From: Lytechinus variegatus
Lineage: Eukaryota > Echinodermata > Echinoidea > Temnopleuroida > Toxopneustidae
NCBI RefSeq assembly: GCF_018143015.1
Contig: NC_054746.1
Location: 24,380,464-24,444,463, forward strand
DNA: 64,000 bases
Direction: 5' to 3'
The notes under the pieces are model-generated. The model was not told the origin of the DNA. It did not search any database and saw only the letters and a program-made list of their open reading frames with translations. Below, piece by piece: positions 49,001 through 62,649 of this stretch (its first letter is position 1; each line of letters begins with the position of its first letter). The translations under genes were made by a program, and so were the position numbers.

Positions 49001-51943
49001 GGTCTGTAGTCTTCTCACCACCTGTCCAGGACCGGTGTGTTCTCCCATGTGTCTTCTTCCTTGGAAGATGTTCTCAGTGACAGAAAGATTTTCTACATGG
49101 CACCAAGAAGTATGAGGTTTAGGCTGAAGACGAGTACATCAGGAGAGCATTTCATACATCTTCTGGCTGAGAAGCACATACATGTAGGTCTGGCTATGAC
49201 TTCGAAAATTGTCAGATAAAAAAAGACTTTGCTAGATAAAACAACAAACAAGTCTTATCATGAAACACTTCCCAGGATTTCTGCAGAACTGTGCCTGGTG
49301 ATGGACTGTGGATGTCTGTAGCTCTGATGACAACAAGCTTGCTACCATTCCAAGACCCTTTCTCCACTTCGCAGAAATTTGCCTTGAAATCAATGCAGTT
49401 TTTGAATTAACCAGAATGCATATTGAAAGTAACTACACTGGTTGGTACTCTCATAGCCTTGGGGGTTGATTTACTTCACATGCTTAATGGAGTGTTAATT
49501 GCAAAACCATTTGCCTACATGTAGTATATATTCTAATTCTGTGGCAAAAAGCTGTTGAAAAAAGATTAATGGTATCATGAATGAAATGTGAAAAATTGTA
49601 TGAGCATCCAGTGAATCTAATGAATTATTTGGTACATTTTCTTTGACATGAATATGAAAGAAGATGAAATCAAGCATTCCGTAAATGTGTAGACTCCAAT
49701 TCTTGTATACTTTTGAGTTGAACACAGGTTTGATTTTAAGAATACCACCCATGGGTTCAGGTTCTATCATGCTCAATGACATATTTAGATTTTTTAGAAG
49801 AGAAGAATTCCAGTTGATCATTCCATTGCAGAATGTTAAAGAATACATGATGTAACTGTGCCTATCATAATTTGTATATCAAGGTTGTGTTTCATAGAAG
49901 CTGTTTGTTAATTTTGCACAACTGGTGACCATTATGCCATTTAGATCAGATTCTCAATCATTATATTCCCATCAGCTTCAGTCGAAATCTGATCTTTTCA
50001 GAGAACAATTCTCTTCATTTACAAGCATTTCAATAATGCAGTCGGCTATTTGTCAAGGTATGATCAGAACTTTTATAGAAAATTCGCTCCCATTATGTTA
50101 AACAGGGAAAATTGGGGGGGGGGGGTATCTCAATTAGCACAGGAAAATGGTCACAAGTCATGCATAAGATTGTATACACAGGTTACTTATGAGTAGCTTG
50201 ATGAAATGAAACCCTGAATATTGATAATAATTTTTAATGACTCAGGGCCCAAGTTCATTCTGAGCTGTCTACTCATTTTTGGAAGGATTCTAAGATTAAT
50301 TTGAATGGTTCTCTATACGAGGAAAACTAAATTCACTTTTCTGCAAATGATTGAAGAAAAAAAGGAGAAATGAAATGATGTAAAGATTGAATTTACATAG
50401 CTACAGAATTTGAAATGCCTTGACAATCACTGGCATTGTGATGATGCAAAATTCATCTTATATTTATTTTATAGGCATATTGATTTTTTTCGAATGTGTA
50501 TATGACCTTTCCAAATACTCATATTGTACACACATTGAAATTTGAACATATGACTATGAAACTATTATATCATAACTTTTTTGTTTAACATAAATTGCAC
50601 ATACATGTAGATTTACATTCAATTTCTGTATCTGTACAGTTTATCTTATTACTGACATTGCCTTGTATAGCCTGATCTTTAATAATGAAGATATTTATGC
50701 TGACTTACTGAATCATCAAATTTTACATCTTAAAGTACTACTAATAATCTATATTTGAAGGTTTACAATTGTATAATTTCAGTGCTTTGTTCATTTTAAT
50801 GAATGTGGTTATAGCTGTTTACATGTATTTGTTTGTTAGTTTTTCATAGTTTGCATGAAATGCACTATGGTTTGATATATATCTTTATATGGTCAAGATA
50901 TATTTGACAATGGTTAATTGAAATTGTTCTCATTTTTAACTGCAGCTGGTTGCTCGAGTATGTTATAAAAGCGATTGTTGTTTATGCCCATTATACACAG
51001 TACAACTCTAATTATGATAATGGTAAGAAGAAGAAGGAGACAGAGGGAAAGGAGGGGATGGGGGAATTCATTGGGAAGGGGGCTATGTGAGGGTGAGGAA
51101 AAAGAAAATCAAATTAATTGAATTTATCATTTGTTATTGCCTTTCATTCCATTTCAAGGGATTTTTGCTTGATTGTATTAATGGTAGGATTGGTAGCTAC
51201 ATTTCTTGTGTCTGAAACTGTCATACATTACATTATTATTCATTACACTATAATGGCAAATATACATATGTAGAAATCTTTAAAGTAGAATTGAACTTGA
51301 TGAGTTCATATACTACTTCAATGTAAAAATTACTACCTGAGTCATATTGCTTGCATATCATAGCACAATTATAAAGTGACAGTCTTTTATTTTTAGTATG
51401 CCATTTGGCTTCTGAATATTCTAGTATATGGTGCTGTTACATGTTTCTTATCTCTTTTAAATATAAATATACCATTTTTTCATTGTAGATATAATGAATG
51501 AGGATTGTGATGAATATAGTTTGTATTCACACTGTGCAGCTCAGACAGATCCATTTTCATCCTGTAGTGAAACACTGGTGAAAGGTCAGATGTAGAGGTC
51601 AAAGGTCATACTGTACAGAATGAAGTTAATTTGGTTTATCTATGAATGATATTGTTTCTAATCTGCTGTATTACACAATGAGCAGTATAAGAAAACATGC
51701 AAGACTATCGATGAAAGCAGTAATAATTATATCTATTACAAAATACCAATTAAATATAGTGTCTGATGTTTGAAATAAAAAAGGGACATTGATATTTGTG
51801 AATGAATAGACCTTTAATTTCCAGAATGGATGATTGAATGTCAAGATGATGTCATTCTAATGGATTTTGCTGTCTATTTGTATACAGAATATGTAGTATA
51901 TCTCCAGTATATTATTTCTTGTCCTTGATGCGCAGTTATTTAA

Positions 51944-52540
51944 GGTCAAGTCCACCCCAGAAAAAATGTTGATTTGAATAAATAGAGAAAAATCAAACGA
52001 TCATTATGCTGAAAATTTCATAAAAATCGGATGTAGAATAAGAAAGTTATGATATTTTAAAGTTTCGCTTATTTTTCACAAAACAGTGATATGCACAACT
52101 CAGTGACATGCAAATAACACAGTCGATGATGTCCTTCACTCATTATTTATTTTGTTTTTTATTGTTTGAATTATACAATATTTCATTTTTTTACAGATTT
52201 GACAATAAGGACCAACTTGATTGAAACATATAGTATTAAACAATGCTAATTACACGTGTTCCGGGAGCAATTAATCGTTGTTTCACACGACAACGGGAGA
52301 AAATGGGAATATTTCTTATTTCATGTAATAAAACACAAAAGAAATAGTGAGTGGTGTCATTAGTCTCCTTATTTGCATACCTACAAGGATGTGAATATAA
52401 CTGTTTTGTGAAATTTAGTGACAATTTAAATTGTCATAACTTTCTTAATTTATCTGATTTAGATGAAATTTTCAGTGTTATGCATGTTAGATTTTTCTCT
52501 TTTTATTTAAATCAACTTTTTGTTGAGGTGGACTTGTCCT
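51944..52540. mobile_element. Fold-back MITE, AGGTCAAGTCCACC family, copy 3
   Basis: TTAA at 51940-51943 and 52541-52544. Ends GGTCAAGTCCACCCCAG and GAGGTGGACTTGTCC. The arms carry the same ATCGGATGTA and AAAATTTCAT words as the other copies. Confidence 0.8.
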
Positions 52541-54297
52541 TTAAAGCATTACTTTTTTAGCTGTGAAGGATCAATGAAAAATGTATTTTATTGTTTGCCA
52601 ATTGGTTGAAAGTGCCTTTTGTTCAGTTCAGCCAACAGTTTCGGACATAAAATAGGTATTCGAAATTTAGAACCATGTATTGTTGTTGCATATTACTTTT
52701 ATCAGCCAACAATGCATGATGAATATTGAGATGATGCATAATGATCATATTATATTTGTATGACAATGGTTAATGAAGGCATTCTTGTGCTGTTTGTGCC
52801 TTTGAAACCTTTTATGAAAAGAGGTGGAGGAGTCGGTTTAAAAAGTATGCATTTTTGACTCAATATCTTACAAAATATTGTTATTACAAGTGGCCAAAAT
52901 GCTATATATTATAGTGAATTAATGCTAGATGCCTTACTCAGACTTTTTATTTTCATTTCCTAAGAGAGCTATAGTATATCTGTGTGAAACATTTATCAAG
53001 AGAGAAACTAACTTCAAGAAATGTATATCAGACAAATAATAGTTTTGCTACAAAAAAATGTCTTAATCAGCAATTGCATGATGATGGTCATTTCTTGATT
53101 TCATTGAATTTTCAATCATAACGGTACTTTATGCAGCTCTAAACTTAGTACATCATTAAGTGGCGAGTGATAGATAATTGATATTCTAGTATAATATGTG
53201 TACAGTATTATTGACTCATTAGTACATTATTTCAACAGCTTTAGAGATAATATAAATCGTGACTTTTTCTACAGATGAATTGAAAATGAGAATTAAAGGA
53301 ATGTTCATGCCTCTTTAGAGATCTATGAAGCTTTGCTCAGAATTATTTTTGTAATATTGTTAAAGCAATATTTGCCTTAGAAACAAGAGTGAGGATCATT
53401 TTTCACTCAGTACTGCTAGTTCGCATGTACTCAAAGAGTTCCCAAATTTCATATCTGTGTCTTTTTTATTGTATTCATTGAAATAATTTCTATTTTGCAC
53501 TTTTTAGTACAAGTTAGAAGTAGTTAGTGAAATGATGTGGAATATATAATTGCTTTGAAATATGTATACTATTTTTGGTGCTGGGGAACTCATCATTTCC
53601 ATATATAAATCTATTCCAGATATCCTACACAGTTATGTGATTAAATTATATTGCTATTAAATCAAAATGTATCTAATTATAAAACCTCATTCATTTTTCT
53701 TTTTCAGCGGTAAACATAATTTATCATTAAACAGTTTAGTATGAAATTGAGAGCTTTGCAAATTATAGAAGTGCTCAAAATATTAATAACATTGCCAAAG
53801 AAAAAGTCGTTGGAGTTATGGGTAGGTGGATTATTGTATTACATTATAGCAGATAAGTAAATTGATAATGGCAAATGTATCAATGATTTTGAGCACTTCT
53901 ACCCCCCCTCCTCTTTAAAAAAAATGAAGGAATTTCGGAAAATGTCTTATGATACCAGTTCAAACTTATTTTTCATTTATTTAATTTGGGAGATGGGGAC
54001 GACAGTGATGTTTATGCATTCTCCATGTTAACACCTAAAACAAATCAACTACCTCCTCTTTTAAATTTTTGGACTAGTTATTTTTTAGATTGATTTGGCA
54101 GAAATTTTCCTACTATCAACTAACTTGTCCAAAAACAAGATTGGTCGATCTAGTCCTGCATGAGTAAGAATATAATAAATGCAAAACCATCAGTTTTTAA
54201 TAGTCGCAAGACTGGTTTACTATGCAAAATCAAAGTAAGCAAATTTTGGAGCCCCAGCTTGCCCATCATTCACTGCAGAATGGAATTGTGTTCTTAA

Positions 54298-54847
54298 AGG
54301 ACAAGTCTACCACAAAAAAGTTTGATGTTAATGAAAAGAGAAAAATCCAACAAGCATAACAAAGAAAATTTCATCAAAATCGGATGTAAACTAAGAAAAT
54401 TATGACATTTTAGAATTTTGCTTTATTTCGCCCAACAATTACACGTACATCCTGGTTGGTATGCAAATGAGCAGACTGATGACGTCACCCACTCACTACT
54501 TTTTTGTATTTTGTTATATGAAATGTAAAACCTAATTTTCTCATTGCCAAGTGAAACAAAATTTAATTCCTCCCCTAACATGTAGAATTACCATTATTTT
54601 AACAGTTTATGGTTAAGTCAAGTAGGTCCTTACTGTCAAATCTGTAAGTAATGAAATTTGTATAATTCAAAAAATAAAAAACAAAAGAAGTAATGAGGGA
54701 CATCATCAACTCTCTCATTTGCATATCACATAGTTGTGCACATAACTGTTTTGTGGAAATAGTGGAACTTAAAAATGTCATAACTTTTCTTTTACTTCCG
54801 ATTTTAATGGATTCAATTCAACAATTTTCTGGGGTGGACTTGACCTG
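54298..54847. mobile_element. Fold-back MITE, AGGACAAGTCTACC family, copy 4
   Basis: TTAA lies at 54294-54297; the right flank reads GTAA, a decayed TTAA. Ends AGGACAAGTCTACC and GGGGTGGACTTGACCT. The arm words match the other three copies. Confidence 0.75.
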
Positions 54848-57023
54848 TAACTTTACCCACTTTGCCAAAGCACCTGTGCCTATTCAATAACCCTAATGAT
54901 TACGAAAATGGTATGGCCCTTAATACAGATGTTAATAAGCACTTAATTTTCAGTCTTTTAATCAACAAAATTACAATACTAAAAAAGAAACAAAATGAAA
55001 CAAAGATATGCACCTCTGTATAGACCAACCCACAACTGATATACAGAGTGGAAATATCTAAATATTCAGAGGATGGGCCTTTAATAAGGTTTTAAATTGA
55101 TCGGGGGGTGGCATTGTGAATGTATGTTGGTATCAATTGGATTTGGGACAATAACAGAAAAAAGATTCGTTCACCATAACTGGTATTTGTTCGGGGTCCT
55201 AGGGTCAGCTGCAAAGTGGTCTGAGAGAGAGCTTGAAGAGCGTCGAGATATTACTTAGATATTCTGCAGCTAGACCATAAAGACATTGATGATTTTATAT
55301 TTTTAAGACCCAATCGCTGATTGAAATGTCCACAGTACACAGACTACGGTAGGCGAGGCTTGATATATCCTTCTCTATTAATAGTCAAGAGATGGCAGCA
55401 AACAATTAGTATCCAAACTGAAACATCGAGATAAAATTATTTGTCGAGCACAATTACCATTTATTTTGAAAACATCTGCGTCTTCCCATTTCATCATATA
55501 AACAACAACAACAAAGTGATAAAGAAGCGATATGAAATTTCGAAATCATGAACTTTATTTTCCAATTTTCTTCACTGAATGCATTATACAATCATAATCT
55601 GAAATATCACGAGGTAATGTATACGACTTGATTGACACGGAGATGAATGACCCCCACCCATATGACGTTATCTAATTTTGCTGATGTTGAAATATCGTCT
55701 ACAATAACAAAACTATGACTAACATACAGAAAGGATATTTGAAGAAAGACAACAATACGAAGATGTGAAAAATGAAAGCAGGAGACATATCGAGAAAGTT
55801 TAAATTCACCATTCTTCAAAATGTTCACATTCCATCATAAAATAAATTCAGACAACACACAATGTAATATTGAACAGAGTCGAAGATCAAAACATGGTGA
55901 GAAAAAAACGAAACAAAAACTTTTCTAACAACCACTATACTTTAACCAACTTAATTATTGTGAACCCAACGACTTTAAAATTCTAGTAATTTCGGATCCA
56001 AGCCAATTGCCAATTGAACATACGTGTTAACATAGATAAATCCAAGAATCTGCATTTTCAAATTTGTGCACCCCCTATATTTAAAAAATCCCGAATCCGC
56101 TACTGTATAACGAATAAATTAATTTTATTGGGAACACAGGACGTTCATCGGGGAAAAACCTGCTTAAATCTCCACAAAACGAATTATAAAAGATAATAAA
56201 GTGATAAAAACATACTTCCAGATCAAAATGATTCTTCTTTACGAAGACCTTGAAAATACACATTTTCATAAAACAAACCAATTCAGAGAATGCACATTGT
56301 GATATCACGAGCAGAAAGAAAGAAAATGACACAATGTTTTGTAAGCACTAAGCAACATTGAACTCATTGACTCATTGTCATGTGTTTAACAGAACAGTGA
56401 TCAATATATCAATTCGTCCTGAATCCCCTCCTGTTTTCGTTTTAACATGTCATAATTATGTACAATCAATCAAAGCATTATCAAGTGCAATCATGGAAAG
56501 CATTAAAAAACTTGTTGAAATGATTCTTGTAAGAAAAAAACTTTAGTAAACAGTATAATTAGGAAAATGATCAAGATTATTTACATGATTACGGCAAAGT
56601 ATATACTAAGAAATCAATATAAACAATGATTTTTGTCTTCAAAATACCGTTTGTAGTGGAAAATTGTTTATATTATTTTAATTAGGTGTTTGTCTCATCA
56701 TATGGAATTTCTGTATTTTACATTGAATTACAATTTCATTTTTTATATTAATGTTTTTACCATAAATCATCAAGAATCACATTATTTACAATAAATTGCC
56801 ATGGTATATACTACAATAGTGCCTTCCAGGAGTAGGGGAAGAGAATTTCGAAAAGAGGGGATTCAGCCGTGAAAGTATTCTTCAATAAAGAAAAAAAACA
56901 CCGCCTTAATTTCATATTGCACCGAATATTGAAACAGTCTGACTTTGCACTTAAATGTAGGCATCATTGTTATTGAAAATAATTGTTTAAAAATTCCTAG
57001 AAGCACGTCTTTTCATATATTTC

Positions 57024-57616
57024 AAGGAGAATAAAACCTTTGAAACAAGATAGCTTGTGTGAAAACAGACAAATCAAAGAAACAGATAAACGAAAGTTTG
57101 AGAAAAATCGGACAAATAATGAGAAAGTTATGAGCATTTGAATATTGCGATCACTATGCTTGCTATGGAGATCCTCAAATTGGCAATGCGACAGAGATGT
57201 TTGATGTCACTTGTGAACAACTCTCCCTGTTACTTTAGTATATATTTCACTTAAATTGTTTCTTTTATCACATCTATATCAGAAGATCATGTGTTCTTTC
57301 TATAGGAGGGCATGTAATACAGATTAAAAAAATACATCATGGATAAAGAAATTGTATCACCGTAAGAAAAAGCAAAAAAAAGAGACATTTTGAGGGTATT
57401 TTATAGTCCATCAAAGGGAAAGTTGTTCACATGTGACATCACACATTCTTGTCGCATTGCCAATAGGAGGATCTTCATAGCATTAGTGATTGCAATATTC
57501 AAATGCTCGTAACTTTCTCATTATTAGTCCGATTTTCTCCAACTTTCTTTGTTCTTATTTTATTTTTTTTCTGTTTCGACACAAGCCTACTTATTCCAAA
57601 GTTTTCATTCTCCTTT
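57024..57616. mobile_element. Second fold-back family, AAGGAGAAT ends
   Basis: Ends AAGGAGAATAAAACCTTTG and the inverse of AAGGAGAATGAAAACTTTG. Arms of about 170 bases pair through AATATTGCGATCACTATGC against its complement and CGGACAAATAATGAGAAAGT against its complement. It is non-coding and unrelated in sequence to the CAAGTCCACC family, though similar in size. Confidence 0.75.
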
Positions 57617-59826
57617 AAACATCAATGTTGTACTTTTGAATGATAATTTTCTGCTTAAATGTATTTAGTTTCAGTTTTATTATCGAGAAAAAAAATTTAA
57701 TTAATCGAATAAAGTGTCAAACAATTCGATATTAGGACTCAAACGTCCCGTTTTCTATTCGGTCTCAAAACCAAATCGGAAACGTTTGAGATCAAATATC
57801 AACACTTTCATGGTTGAGTGTACGATCGTTATCCCTCTATGGAAATGTTTAGTGAAGTACTTGAGCTCGAAACTTTAACAGGGCGGAGTGTAATTATCAA
57901 TTATTTTTCCAAAGTACGTTTGGATATAGCAAAGAATATCACAATTATTTATGTAGAATTTCTTCATTCTTTGTACTCGTTTTTATATTTATCGATGTAA
58001 GTTTAGTAAAGAAAAGCCTAACTTTCATTCCCTTCTTTCCCTCATTAAGGTGAAGCATAAATCTGAATATCTTATTGCTGCGAAACATGAGATGATTACG
58101 TAGCATTGTCAAAAGTTTGTTTTTGTCATTTAACTTGTATAAACCTGTATTTGTAATTTGTGAATCAGTTTTGAGTGTCCAATAAAAATTTATAAATAAA
58201 AAAATATAAATTGAACGTCAATTGGGCGTAGTCCTGTTTTACACCCGCTATCACACAACCCTGCTATCTTTATCTAAAAAAAAAGAAAGAAAGAAAATGG
58301 CTCGATTTGGCATTACATGACATATCCCCCATCTTCCTCTTATCATTATAGTGCATCATTGGAATACTCATCTTTGTCCACTTTCTTTTTCACTGATTGT
58401 TTCTGTATTTATTAATGCGTCGGCAATATGTACATGGACTATAGTACAATTATAATTATGATTTGAATTTATAAATTGCCATCACAATACATGTTCTCCC
58501 CCACTTTTTTTTTCTTCCGATTTCTTTAAAAAATAGTGTAAATTGCAAACAGTGCAACGAATAAATATTGGCATTTTATGTCAAATTTCCTCCTTATCAG
58601 TAAAATTGTTTCTATATTTATCAACGCAGCAATTTTGGGATTATTAATCGCTATAGGATTGAATTCATTAATAATTAAAATTTAAGAATCGCATTCCTTT
58701 CAACTTTGATTTTTTTTTCATTTATATAGTTTAATATCAACGCAGCCAATTATAAAAGTGTAAATAAATGAGCAGCGCCTTTGTATTTTTTTTTTGTATA
58801 AGCATGTTTTATTATATTAATGTCAAATGGGTAACCACGCCGAATTTCAGTGTAACTATGGACGAATAAAGAACTTGTGAATTGATTATTCCTGTTTCTG
58901 TGAAGAATTTTCACGTAAGAATGCTGTCAGTAATGTTTTTGCTGTTATATCCCGAATCGACAGCTTGGACTTCTAAAGGATATGAACACTATGATTCAAC
59001 TTTTCAACTCAATAGCAAATGCTGAATTAAAAATAGAAAGGAACATGATTGAGAATGCTTAATTTGTTTTTTTTTTACTGTATTTAAGATATCACACAGA
59101 CAGCTCTAATCATTGTACTGACTGATAGATACGGTCAATATGCCTTAAAGAAAAATCTTTTATACACGAAATATCGAGGTGGTAAATATTGAAGAATATC
59201 ATTATTTAAAACACTGGGTTATGATAAGATCAGCGGGAGGTAGGCCTTAAAGGGGTCGAAAAGGCCACAAAGGTTACCGATGTAGCATAGTTATTATTTG
59301 ACATGGAAACTGTTGTTATCATTTGTGGTATAGTAAAAACTTCCACTAAATTCGACAGCACTTCCTACAATCCCCACAAACAGATGAATTTTGAAAAAAA
59401 AGGTTAAAGTTTATTTTTAACTTTAAATTGTATATTTTTATATCACGGATTTGAATTTGGCCAGAAGCCCATTTTCGACTTTCAAAATACAAGAAACATT
59501 TTTTTTATTATTTAAGGATGATTTTACATGCCGGCGATAAACGTGCTGCTTTTAGCATGACAAACTCAAATTATTCTTTGTATTCCTCTTACATTATGCA
59601 TGTCATACTCTCTCAATTATGTAAATGAAATTCGTCAAATTCATTGGATGGCAAGCAAAAAGCATAATATAAGACTTTTAAAGCGGAGAATCTTCATCTT
59701 ATTCTATGTACCTTACTCTCTCTCTCTCAGCTATGTGAAGATACAAATATCTTACAAAATTCGACAAATTCATTGGTTGACAGGCAGACTATAATGGATA
59801 TGAAAGCCTTCAAAAATTCGACTTTT

Positions 59827-61778
59827 TCACTGAGCATAATGGTTCAAGGAGCAAACGTCAATTTCGTCACTCTCGTAATCATTTTCAAAGTCTTCGTCAT
59901 ATTTCGGCGGGATCCGAACCTTCTCCGCGAAATTTGAAGGCAACAGGCTGCTTTGCGTCACAGGTAAAATCGATTCCGTCAGACTTTGGAAAGACGGCAA
60001 TCCTGCATGCTTAGAGGGGTTGGTGTAAGGAGATGGGTAACTAAAGACGGGAGAGCTCTGAGTGGGCATCGTCGGAGATGGGTAGTTGAATGAAGGGAGA
60101 GACGCAGTAAAGAATCCAGGAGACGGAATATCACTTGTCGGCAGAGAGGTGTTAGTGAGAATGCTTAAGTTTGATGGTGTGAAAGTTGGCGATGGGTCCA
60201 TGGGACTTGGAGACAGACTGTCGTTGAATCTATCTGATAGATTCAGGGATGGGATGGTGATCCGAAGAGGAAAAGGTCGACGAGATTTGTAGGTTGGTTC
60301 TTTTGAAATATTAACCGCGATTTCTTGCTGTGTTGTAGTTAAAGGTACTGACCTAGAAGAAAAGTCAGCGTGATTCAGAGGGGTGTCTTCTGGTTGCAGT
60401 GGTGTTGTATCGATTTGGGGCCGTCTCGTAAAGTCGGCACCCTGGAATGAGTTATCACTCTCAGAAGATAACATAGCTCTACCTCCTGTTTGAAATAAAT
60501 ACGCTGCTGTTGCCGAATCTGCTGGCAAAGAGCATGATGGATATCTATCTGGATTGCTGTAATATTCTTGGGCAGGCATGAAGTTTTGTGCTGATTGGTT
60601 TACGAATGATGATACCCGTAACGAACTTGAAAGCGGTGTCTGATGCAGCAGGTCCGCATGCTCTTTAACTTGACAGTACGGAATATTAGACAGGTCTGTT
60701 GCTTCCTCTGAAGGCGGTTGGGTCTCCGACATTGAATCGATATGCATGGCGGAGCTAGAAGCCACCCGTGAGTTTGCCAACATGTAACTATCGCGATATG
60801 CAGAGACTGCGTCAAATGGTTGATGTGGCACCACGGGACAATGGAAAGCTGGTCCAGTTGGATAATTTGAAGTTATCGATACTTGGCACCGGTACGTCTC
60901 ATCTACCAGTGATGAATGGAATGTTGATCTTGGATGAAACTCTATTTCTCTTGAAACACCATGAGCTGACGAATGGTTGGCGAAATACTCAGATGCTTGT
61001 CCTGTAACACCCTGAGCCAAATGGTTGGCGGAATAGGCTGCCGTTTGTCCTGTAACACCATGAGCTAACAAATGGTTGGCGGTATAGGCTGTCGTTTGTC
61101 CTGTAACACTATGAGCTAACATATGGTTGGCGGAATACTCTGATGCTTGTCCTGAAACACCCTCAGCTAACAAATGGTTGGCGGACGAGGCTGCTATTTG
61201 TCCTGTAACACCATGAGCGAACAAATGGTTGGCGGGATACTCTGACGTTTGTCCTGTAACACCATGAGCTGACGAAAGGTTGGCGGAATAGGTTGCCGTT
61301 TGACTGGGAATATATCCAATATGTTGGTTGATAGATTCGTTAGATGCCATCTGTATGGCGGGACTTGGTACGAATGGTCTTGGCATTTGGTTGGCACCGA
61401 CTAAAGGCTGGGGTCGATACATTTCATTTAATTGAGGCGTGTGATATGACGTGGGAGAGTACTCTAGCGCGTGGTCAAAATTGCCTTGAGACGACGCATA
61501 GTTGATAAAGGCCGAAGCTCCGGGGATATTGTCGTTGTTAGAGACAATTCTCGGGGCACTAGATTGGTAAGGTACCACGGGGTGTAACGATCTATTCGAA
61601 GGGCTTGTGAAGAAGACCATTCCTGGTCTAAACGTTTCGCTTTCCTGAACTGCTTGGAAAGATGTGGGAGATGACCGCGAAGCTTGGCTTGAAACATTCT
61701 GAGGAGTCAACGTCATTTGTGTCGGCTGTGACAAATTCATCGGAGGCGAGTCCCAAGAAGAATATGGACCATTGTATT
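59827..61778 (-). CDS. Terminal exon of the DM-domain gene
   Basis: Starts after acceptor TTCCTCGACAG with AA TAC (EYNGPYSSWDSPPMN) and runs 649 codons to TGA at 59827-59829. It is rich in Ser, Pro, Gln, Tyr and Thr, including SPSPMDPSPTFTPSN-like stretches near 60200-60170. The tandem repeat occupies 60960-61310. The C-terminus is acidic and ends in NHYAQ. Confidence 0.85.
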
Positions 61779-62560
61779 CTGTCGAGGAAATTAAAATAGT
61801 GAGTTTCAATCGAGAAAATGGTAATTTTTTTTGCTTGATCTTAGGGTAAAATTTTGCAGACATTTGAAGTTTATTAAATTCCAATTATTCTGAATGGTTT
61901 TTTTTAACCAAAGAATCACAACTAAGACCCAAAAAAAATTGCAAGTTACCAATTTTGTATGGCAAAAATTTAAGGAGTATTTGGTCTCCACCGTCGGGTG
62001 CGATGAAGCTGACATGGATTATGAGAATCAATAGGAAAATGTATTAATACACAAAAGCTTACATTTATTTTAGTCGAGATGGAAAGGCCTGATGTATATT
62101 CTGATTTAGATCAATGTTAATGTTAAAAGAAGAATCATGAATTTTTCATTCCTCGCAAGATACATACCGACATTTGTCGAATCCGGTGAAAGTTGAACGA
62201 CGGAATTCGCCCTCTCCTCTGACCTTGTACCTTCAGATATGAGATCAATAACTGTTGGAGACGATGGTATACCCTGTGAGGAACCTTGACTGACCTGTAG
62301 CTGTTGAGATGTACAGTGATCTTGTCTCTGTTGCTTCAACTGCTCTCGACTTAGGGCTACCTGCTTCGCCATCACTACCCGTCGTTGAATCACAAGGTTA
62401 CATCGAGTGCAGAGGCAGTCACGGTACTCGCATAAATGCTTGTGGCCTTTGAGGTCCACGACGAGTCCGTGGTTTCGGCATCGAGCGCAGGTTGGATGCC
62501 TTTTCTTAAGGGGGAGACATCTTTGTGACTCATCTTCCCGACCTTTCACATCTGCGCCAT
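59827..62560 (-). CDS. DM-domain (DMRT-family) transcription factor, 3' two exons, N-terminus missing
   Basis: DM-domain proteins bind DNA in the minor groove through an intertwined zinc module and often act in sexual or germline development. Two exons are visible: 62168-62560 and 59827-61778, joined at codon GAA (phase 1). They give about 780 residues plus an unseen start. The DM domain lies early in the first of these (KKRHPTCARCRNHG...HKHLCEYRDCLCTRC...VMAKQVALSREQ), and all zinc-binding Cys and His positions are kept. The rest is Ser/Pro/Gln-rich and probably disordered, with a 17-residue repeat (about seven copies) and an acidic end (DEDFENDYESDE). Several residues differ from vertebrate DMRT1-5, for example HLCEYRDC in place of RFCMWRDC and SREQL in place of RRQQ. 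I cannot assign a subfamily. The first ATG in frame falls after the DM domain, so the true start must be upstream. Confidence 0.88.
60960..61310 (-). repeat. In-frame 51-bp tandem repeat, seven copies
   Basis: GGTTGG on the plus strand recurs at 60975, 61023, 61074, 61125, 61176, 61227 and 61278. Spacing is 51 bases except one of 48, so the frame is always kept. Each unit encodes ANHLLAHGVTGQTAEYS or a close variant (17 residues). The 48-base unit lacks one codon. Confidence 0.9.
61779..62167 (-). other. Intron between the two DM-gene exons
   Basis: 389 bases with donor GTATGT (62162-62167 region) and acceptor TTTCCTCGACAG. The open frame of the terminal exon runs about 35 codons into it but would not continue to the DM exon. 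I see no repeats or other signals. Confidence 0.75.
62168..62560 (-). CDS. DM-domain exon
   Basis: Read on the minus strand it starts after acceptor TTCCCTCTTAG with AT completing a split codon, runs 130 codons and ends at donor TCG|GTATGT. The DM domain covers about 62508-62340. A Gln/Ser-rich linker with VIDLISEGT follows. In-frame sequence upstream of the acceptor would be intron. Confidence 0.88.
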
Positions 62561-62649
62561 CTAAGAGGGAAAGCACAGAGTAAAAGTGAGAAAACTGTAG
62601 ATGGTCCTAGAACTCTTATGTCCGTCTAACAGATACATGTATTAATCTT

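Larger units (their letters stand above)
49001..59826. other. Intergenic between stonin and the DM-domain gene
   Basis: The first 1-3 kb may be stonin 3' UTR, but I could not choose a poly(A) site. The two genes converge on this stretch. It holds three fold-back elements (51944-52540, 54298-54847, 57024-57616). Open frames are all below 120 codons and resemble nothing I know. No RNA gene was recognised. Confidence 0.55.
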
